Both the position numbers and the translations under genes were made by a program. Shown here piece by piece: positions 57,801 to 64,000 of a stretch of 64,000 nt of DNA; within the stretch, counting starts at the first letter, position 1; every line of letters starts with the position of its first letter. The stretch comes from Dysidea avara (Eukaryota; Porifera; Demospongiae; Dictyoceratida; Dysideidae): NCBI RefSeq assembly GCF_963678975.1, contig NC_089285.1:7736694-7800693 (forward strand), given 5' to 3'. The notes beneath the pieces are model-generated. The model had not been told where the DNA came from. It did no database searches and saw only the letters and a program-made list of their open reading frames with translations.

Positions 57801-60800
57801 AGCAGTATGTAATGGAGTATTGCCAGACTAGTATATTAACAAAAATTAGTAAGAAAAAATTACGCAGTATTTGTGTACATGCGTGCATAATTAGGTATCA
57901 CTTCAGTCCATCTGTATATAGCTACTATAAGCGGTATATTATATGCTAAGCAGGAATGCATATACTTGTAGTATAGTAAAAAGCAAACGCCCATGAAATC
58001 ATAGCCACACCATCACTGAAAGTGTGTATGGCATTTGTACTACAATTACAGGAATTATTATATGCTTGTTTATAATACATTACAAGTACAGAGGAATTTT
58101 CAACCAGAGTAGGGACCATAGCACATCGATAAAAAGTATTGAAACAAGTTGGAGTAGTCCCATTACAGTAAAACAATAAGTAGTCTTATATCCCTACTGT
58201 GCTCAAGATACCATAATGGAAATGCACAGTAGGGATATAACACTTCTTATTGTTTTACTGTGATTTAATATCATGCACTACTCCAGCTTGTTTCAGTACT
58301 TTTTATTGATGTGCTATGTATGGTCCCTACTCTAGTTGAAAATTCCAAATTTTTCTGTGTACTTGTTTGTTAACTTTTTTTGTAAACCCAAGAAATACTT
58401 ATGTTGAATCCTCCATAAACACTATTCAAGATCTTTTTTTATTCCAGCACATTCAAGAACCAACTCGTTTTAGACCAGGCACTACTCCCAGTTTGCTTGA
58501 CCTCGTGTTTACAAATGAAGCTGATATGATCAATCACATTGATTATCTTCCAGGCTTGGGAAATAGTGATCATGGATGCATTCATTTTCACCTATCGTGC
58601 TATTCTACCACCAAACCAAACCACACCCCTAGATACAATGTTAACAGAGCTGACTTTGACAGTATGCGTGCAGCATTTCATACCATCGATTGGTCTGACA
58701 TCATGGAGCCTATGAATACTCAAGAAGCATGGGGATTTTTCAAGACAGTACTTCAAGATATTATTGATAAATTTGTACCACTAACAACAGGAGTAAGGAA
58801 GAAAAGAAATATTTACATGTCTCCTGAGGCATTCAGAATGAAGAAATTAAAGCGGAAATTGTGGAAAAATTATACCTTGTCTAAAGCTGACCATGACTAC
58901 AAAGCTTTTAAGGAAGCTAGAAATAAGCTTCGACATCTAACAAGAAATTTAAGGATTAATCATGAACAACATCTAGTCTCTAACATTGGAAGAAGCCCTA
59001 AAAGTTTTTGGCATTATGTAAACTCAAATATGAAAACAAGATCTGGTATTGATAGTATCCAACGTCCTGATGGTTCTGCAGCTACTTCTGATCCAGAGAA
59101 GGCTGAATTATTAATTATTGAATTCATATTTTGCAAGTGTTTTCACTAATGAAAATTTAACCAATTATCCAGCCCTAGATCCAGGAGCTTCGGTACCAAA
59201 GTTGGAAAATATAACAATAACTGCTTCATTAGTATTTGATGAATTGAATAGGCTAAAAACAGATCAATCTCCAGGTCCAGAGCGGTTGGCCTCCACGTAT
59301 ATTCAAAGAATTTTCTGACCAACTATCAGTTCCACTGTCCATTTTATTTAATAAGTCTTTCCAGTATGGTGTTCTGTCATCGGAATGGAGAATTGCTTTT
59401 GTTACCCCTATTTATAAGAAAGGAAGTAACCATCTTGCATGTCATTATAGACCTGTCAGTCTTACATCTACAGTAGTTAAGGTTATGTAATCCATTATTA
59501 AAACTAATATACTAGAACATCTAAACTCCAATAACTTGTTGACATCCCACCAGTTTGGCTTTTTAGAGGGCCATTCGTGCACTACCCAATTACTTCATGT
59601 TATGGATATTTTAACAAAAACACTTGATCGAGGAGTATCTGTTGATGTTATTTACATGGATCTGCAGAAAGCTTTTGATAGTGTGCCACGTAAACGTTTA
59701 TTGTATAAGATTGAACACTATGGAATTACAGGCAACCTTCTTAGATGGATTGATGGATTTCTATCCAATAGGAGACAGCGCATTGTTTTAAATGGGGAAA
59801 AATCATGTTGGCAAGATGTGAAGAGTGGTGTTCCACAAGGATCAATTCTAGGACCTCTTCTCTTCCTTATTTATGTTAATGATATGTCGAAATCCATCTC
59901 AAGTCATGTCTTTTTATTTGCAGATGATACCAAGCTTATACGAACTATTTCTACATTGGCAGACCATGTACAACTCCAAACTGATTTAGATAATCTAGCC
60001 AAATGGTGTGATGAGTGGCAACTGAAGTTCAATGTTACTAAATGTAAAGTGATTCACTTTGGTCGAGCCACACACAGCTTTGGAGGCTACTATCTAACTG
60101 GTGTCTCATTGGACTCAGTTAATTGTCATAAGGACTTGGGTATTATATTTGATATGAATTTAAAGTTCCACCAACTCGCTTCTGAAGTAGCTATGAAAGT
60201 GAACAGGGTATTGGCTTGTATGAAAAGAAGCTTTATCGATTTGAATGAAATTGTACTATCACAATTGTACAAATCAATGGTTCGACCAATATTAGAATAT
60301 GAAAATGTAATTTGGGGACCCCATTATGTATTAGATCAACGTAAACTTGAGGGTGTGCAACGGCGTGCTACAAAACTAGTACCATCTTTAAGAGACAAGT
60401 CTTACATAGATCGACTGACATCAATGAATTTACCATCTCTTTTGTACAGGCACAGACGTGGTGACTTAATATTTCTTTTCAAGATGTTGAATGATTACTT
60501 CAATCTGGATCACTCCAACTTTTTTACTTCCTCCCACAATACACAAACTAGAGGTCATGCATATAAATTACTTAAGCCCCCTGCCCACCATTCATGTCGG
60601 GTCAACTATTTTGGTACTAGAGTAATTAATGACTGGAACAATCTTACAAGTGATATTGTAGGTAATTCTTCATTAAATAATTTTAAATCAGCTATAGATA
60701 ATTACTTTTATGACTATAGATTTATGTTAATGTAATAATTATATTCATAGTTAATTTTTGTTTATTGCATCTAATTTATGTATGTGTATGTATGTAATTG

Positions 60801-62950
60801 AATGGGTGTACAGGCTTCTAAGCCTCAACCCAAATCACATCATAATCATAATCACATCATAAATAATTATTATGACTGGTGAGCCCACGTAGCTATATAT
60901 ATACTGCATCTGAAATGGCACCGCGTGCCCCAATTAGCTATCGTCTGAAAAGTGAAGTATCCATTACGCTTCATTGTCAGCTTTGTGCAATCCGTTACGC
61001 AGCATTTCGAATAAAGAACTGTTCGAAAAGCACCTCTGCAATCCACACATACCGAAAGAAATGGTGCTGCGCGCCCTGGTTATGATCGTCTGAAAATGAT
61101 TATCCTTTACGCTTTGCTGTCAGCTATGTTCAACCCGTTACACAGCAGTACGAATCAAGAACTGTTTGAAAAGCACCTCTGCTATTAAAATAGCCACTAT
61201 GACAAATACAGACGATTTCCGTTACGCAGAAGTGAAGCTATCTGTGATGTGCTATCACCAAATTGCCTCGGACTCTTTTCACTGTCAGCAAAAATGAATG
61301 GGACACAAAGGAGGACACTGGTAAGTCCGTGAAGAATGCATTGTACGTACTGCGGTATGCTAAAAGGCACCTGTTAGGCCGAAGCGACGTTGAATAGTGA
61401 AAGAAATCAAGCCCTTAGCCGTTATCGAGTTACACTTGTCTGAAGACATCAGTCAGTCAGTCACTAGAAAATTCAGTTAAATAAATTATTTTTAAAATTC
61501 TGTAGCAATTTGTTGAAAGCGTTTCGGGTTGATCTGAAAGCTTGTTTGAGCTTAGTTTTACCTAACCAATACTGCGTCATCGTCGTCAGAGGAAATTGAA
61601 GCTGTTTTTTGGGTGATATTATTTTGTGGGCCACACCTACTCCTTTGTGGTCCCTACTATACAGTTACTATCGTACTGTATGATAGATGACTTAATAACT
61701 CCAAAGTTGGGAAAAGGTGGAAACACACTTGCATTGAAGACAAAACAATATTTGAATTGCTGCAGTAACTTGCTGTCTGTTTGGTATGATTTCTTGGACT
61801 TTGTTTTAGATGACTGATGTTTCAGCCTTGTATTAAAAGTCAAATAGATCTAGAGTCCTAATAAACAAGAGTTAATTAAGACCTCCCAACTTAGCAAATT
61901 GTCACCGACTTGCAGATCTTTATATGAATTAACTTCTTGAGTTTATAAACCAAAAAATCACTAAATTGCGGGATTTATTATGCACCCACAAAAGTTATCC
62001 CGGCTGTGAACTTGCATGGGTTAACTGTGAAATTACACTGTAAACAGTTTTGTCTTCTTTTTGTTCTAAATATCGCACTTGTATGTATATCATACAAGAC
62101 CATGGCCAAGGTTACATGGTCTATATATAGCACAGCGTTTTATTACACTTATCATACTTACTTTGTTTCTACAATTCACATCGGCTCCCCATAATAGTAA
62201 TAGCTCCACTGCTTGTATCTTACCCTCCTTCACTGATGTGTGTAAGGGAGAGTTGTCTGACTAAAAAGTGCAGCGGAATTATATATATAAATTCAAAGCT
62301 GCAGTTATGCTACAATGGCAATGTAACATTAGTACAGTGTATGTGCTAACTTTATCCCAACTGTTCACATCAGCTCCTCTTGATAACAATACTTCAGCTA
62401 CTTGTATATGATCCTCCCTTAGTGCTATGTGTAATGGAGCATCACCTGACTGGAATAATAAAATTTATGTAATTTATGCAAAGGTGGTAGTAGTGAGTAC
62501 AGTAGTAGTAAAGTCTCTCAAAATAAAATCAGTAAAATTTGACTGTCTGGGAACATAAGGTATATGCAATATGCATATATGCTTGATTGGGGTTCCATAC
62601 AGACATACAGATGATTGTAGGATAATCAGTGTCATGAATTGGATAGTATATAACCCTAAAAAGTTGGAGTAAAGCTGTCCATCTGTTAGTAAGACGTCAT
62701 AATATATTTCAACCACCAACACATTTGAATTAAGTTAGTAATGTAGACAGCTCTACACAGCAAGATGTAAAGGCATATTTCATAGCATGAAAGGTGTGCA
62801 AACCCACTGAGGGTTATGAAAAATACATTGCACGTTATATAACCAGCTTACTTTACTTCTACAATTCACATCAGCCCCCCATGATAATAACAGTTCCACT
62901 GCTTGTATCTTACCGTCCCTCACTGATGTGTATAATGGAGGGTTGTCTGA
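54606..62950 (-). CDS. Ankyrin-repeat Death-domain protein (3' part; continues beyond window)
   Basis: Exons in the window: 62950-62852, 62449-62351, 62260-62162, 57827-57729 (each exactly 99 bp, phase 0, one 33-residue ankyrin repeat with PLHT/PLYTS and LLLSxGADVN), 57392-57317 (ends phase 1), 55024-54962 (phase 1 to phase 1) and 54898-54606 with the stop. The last exon reads MGDLNHIVVNRIQTYWQDVA, YDIHVVDSILGK, CCQEFLKDWLI and TWATLLNALVKV, a complete Death domain of about 85 residues. Such proteins are cytoplasmic adaptors in NF-kB/apoptosis-type signalling; the partner here is unknown. Upstream ankyrin exons must lie outside the window. Introns have been invaded by a LINE and several MITEs, yet all splice sites remain intact. 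More ankyrin exons hidden between 57.8 and 62.1 kb are possible. Confidence 0.78.
55262..57270 (+). mobile_element. Composite repeat, copy 2: palindrome + minisatellite + conserved tail
   Basis: Same order of parts as 5812-8185. The palindrome arms run from accaaaacagctaagctctg (55271 on) with gtgtggcccccaaaaagccg to its mirror ending in cacagcttggctattttagt (about 55575). The minisatellite TTGTAGCTGAACTCTCTACA + gggtgacttg runs about 55740-56440. The tail, about 56460-57270, includes tattagagtatctcgat-type sequence, ttccttcaaggggtttaccc and ggtgcgccagcttcttgggc. In this copy the left palindrome arm is complete and the right has a deletion; in copy 1 the reverse is true. The minisatellite is shorter than in copy 1. 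It lies in an intron of the ankyrin-Death gene, opposite strand. Confidence 0.75.
58082..58366. mobile_element. 285-bp palindromic MITE
   Basis: Arms: left acaagtacagaggaattttc + aaccagagtagggaccatag (58082 on), right ctctagttgaaaattccaaa + ...gtgtacttgt (to 58366). Inner parts pair through ataaaaagtattgaaacaag, gtaaaacaataag and ccctactgtgc. The spacer is about 20 bp. The LINE at 58367 starts directly at its edge, so the LINE either inserted at the MITE or picked up its junction there. Confidence 0.85.
58367..60870 (+). mobile_element. Near-complete CR1/jockey-like LINE, disabled by frameshifts
   Basis: Truncated within the AP-endonuclease domain: the frame 58367-59149 retains its last part (SLLDLVFTNEADMINHIDYL, then LGNSDHGCIHFHL). 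The linker and the start of the reverse transcriptase follow. Frameshifts near 59125 and 59285 and a stop at about 59488 (KVM then taa) break the frame. From 59536 the frame is open for 399 codons: MDLQKAFDSVPRKRL, SGVPQGSILGPLLFLIYVND, FADD (residues 128-131), LGIIFD, LVRPILEYENV-like and a C-terminal tail. The 3' UTR ends in an (ATCATA)n-like tract near 60840-60870. It is in an intron of the ankyrin-Death gene, antisense to it. Confidence 0.88.
60905..61190 (+). repeat. ~130-bp imperfect tandem duplication
   Basis: Two units: ctatcgtctgaaaagtgaag ... cagctttgtgcaatccgtta + cgcagcat ... gttcgaaaagcacctctgca, then gatcgtctgaaaatgattat ... cagctatgttcaacccgtta + cacagcag ... gtttgaaaagcacctctgct. 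About 80% alike by eye. More GC-rich than the surroundings; probably part of a dispersed repeat. Non-coding as far as I can tell. Confidence 0.7.
61200..62160. other. Intronic, no exon recognised
   Basis: Between the GC-richer tandem repeat and the ankyrin exon at 62162. Short frames on both strands (61626-61843) are mutual shadows. I looked for a 99-bp ankyrin-type exon with tttxxag / GTAAGT borders and saw none. Confidence 0.5.
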
Positions 62951-63212
62951 CTGCAGTGATGATATACAACATAGCTGTGAGCAGTGATATAACTTTTGAT
63001 TATTGAACAATAGTAAGCACATAATTTGAATATAAGTTGACTTCTGCACATTTACACAACTTAGAAACAAATGTTAATGATGGAAAGGGTTTCTTTTGAC
63101 TCCTATGATATGTTTTTACTTTGGCACTATATATACCAATCATGTGCTAGTACTCATGGCAATGATGAGAATATAGGCATGATATCAGTCACTCCCTGTA
63201 CCTACTTTAACA

Positions 63213-63435
63213 AGTATAGGAAAATTAAGAATTTTAAATAGGAATCATAGAAAAAAAAGTAGGGAACAAGGGAGGTTGCCTACACCTATATAGTGGACAT
63301 TTAATCCCCAATTCAGTTGTATGTATGGGATTAAATGTCCACTAGTATATCTGCAGGTGTAGACGACCTCCCTTGTTTCATTATTTATTTCTATGATCCC
63401 TAATCAAAGTTAAAATTCTTAAGTTTCCTAATACT
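63213..63435. mobile_element. ~223-bp palindromic MITE
   Basis: Left arm agtataggaaaattaagaat + ... caagggaggttgcctacacc + ...agtggacatttaatcccc; right arm its mirror, ggattaaatgtccactagta ... gacgacctcccttgtttcat ... cttaagtttcctaatact. The loop is about 18 bp. TIR tips AGTATtAGGAAA. No coding content. Confidence 0.85.
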
Positions 63436-64000
63436 TTTTTGTTTTTTTAACCTGTTTTGTAACATTATTATGAATGGTGAAGCTGCACATACCACATTTT
63501 TTTGGTGATATTCTGGCCAGAATAACCCAAACCTCCATGATCCCTAATATGTGACCTAGTCTGACAAAACCTGGCTTATCGCCTATTTAAAAGTATCGAG
63601 AAATGCCGGTTTTAAGTATTTAGTGTGTTGTAGCTCGCCAATAGTTGAAGCTATGTGTACCAAATTTTCACACGTTTTACACCAATTCCTTACCTTCCAG
63701 AGCATCCACTGTGCAAGTAGCCAACAACTAAGTTTCCCACCATTTTAGATAGTTTTTAAACTGAGGTTGACTGTATCAGGCGAGCTGCAAATTGGGTGGG
63801 AGGTGGGGGCCCTGGAAGGCGGGCAAGATGGTGTTCAAAAATTGAAAGGAAGGCTAAGGGATGAATTAGGCCAAGTTTTGAGCCATTGATGTCTCAAAAC
63901 TGGCTAAAACGAAAGGAAATTCACAGCAGAGGTACTTATTCAACACCACAGAGCTATACAGCCACATACAGTCAATCCCAGGCTGACCAGAGCTCCATTA
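63436..64000. other. No exon recognised
   Basis: Right end of the window. Sequence such as gaagctatgtgtaccaaatt + ttcacacg resembles the conserved tail of the composite repeat in style but not base for base. The upstream exons of the ankyrin-Death gene would be expected to the right of this or beyond the window. Confidence 0.4.

Overview
This is eukaryotic nuclear DNA, AT-rich, with short spliceosomal introns (GT/AG, mostly 70 bp to 5 kb) and a very heavy load of dispersed repeats. The gene families present are animal: an ER J-protein of the DNAJC16 type, an ankyrin-Death protein, a secreted Calx-beta/inter-alpha-trypsin-inhibitor C-terminal protein, and kinase/kelch proteins. A TKL-like kinase fused to kelch repeats, a small secreted Calx-beta gene with all phase-1 introns, and the repeat families together point to a demosponge, probably Amphimedon-like. 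The organism call is inference; I could not run a search. There are no bacterial-type operons.

Layout. 1-436 (-): 5' exons of a P2X7-C-terminal-domain-like gene running off the left edge. 437-18.7 kb: repeat-dominated DNA with decayed transposons, relics of a Crinkler/kinase-like family, a decayed R2-like reverse transcriptase (8.6-10.0 kb) and an 11-copy ~396-bp satellite (10.85-15.3 kb). 18.70-21.32 kb: a large fold-back element with 784-bp arms, one arm split by a 5'-truncated LINE carrying its poly(A) and target-site duplication. 25.0-30.9 kb (-): kinase-kelch gene, two exons recognised. 33.4-34.6 kb (-): truncated LINE. 35.7-36.8 kb: 16-bp minisatellite. 36.88-37.26 kb: Mutator-like fold-back with a 9-bp target duplication. 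37.47-40.84 kb (+): secreted Calx-beta x2 + ITIH-C gene, seven exons. 43.06-48.53 kb (+): DNAJC16-like gene, twelve exons. 48.9-54.0 kb (-): kinase-tail/coiled-coil/kelch gene, six exons. 54.6-62.95 kb (-): ankyrin-Death gene, seven exons in the window and continuing to the right. A CR1/jockey-like LINE (58.37-60.87 kb) and a palindrome+minisatellite composite (55.26-57.27 kb) sit in its introns.

The multi-exon models were built by hand. Each junction was accepted only if the splice signals and reading phase agreed, and every completed chain has a length divisible by three. The ankyrin-Death, kinase-kelch, kelch and Calx-beta genes are all plausible parts of a signalling/recognition repertoire. 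Nothing in the sequence shows that they act together.

The most unusual material is the repeat architecture: a composite element present twice, nested insertions with readable target duplications, a satellite derived from what looks like coding DNA, and a ~20-bp motif scattered through more than a dozen unrelated contexts.
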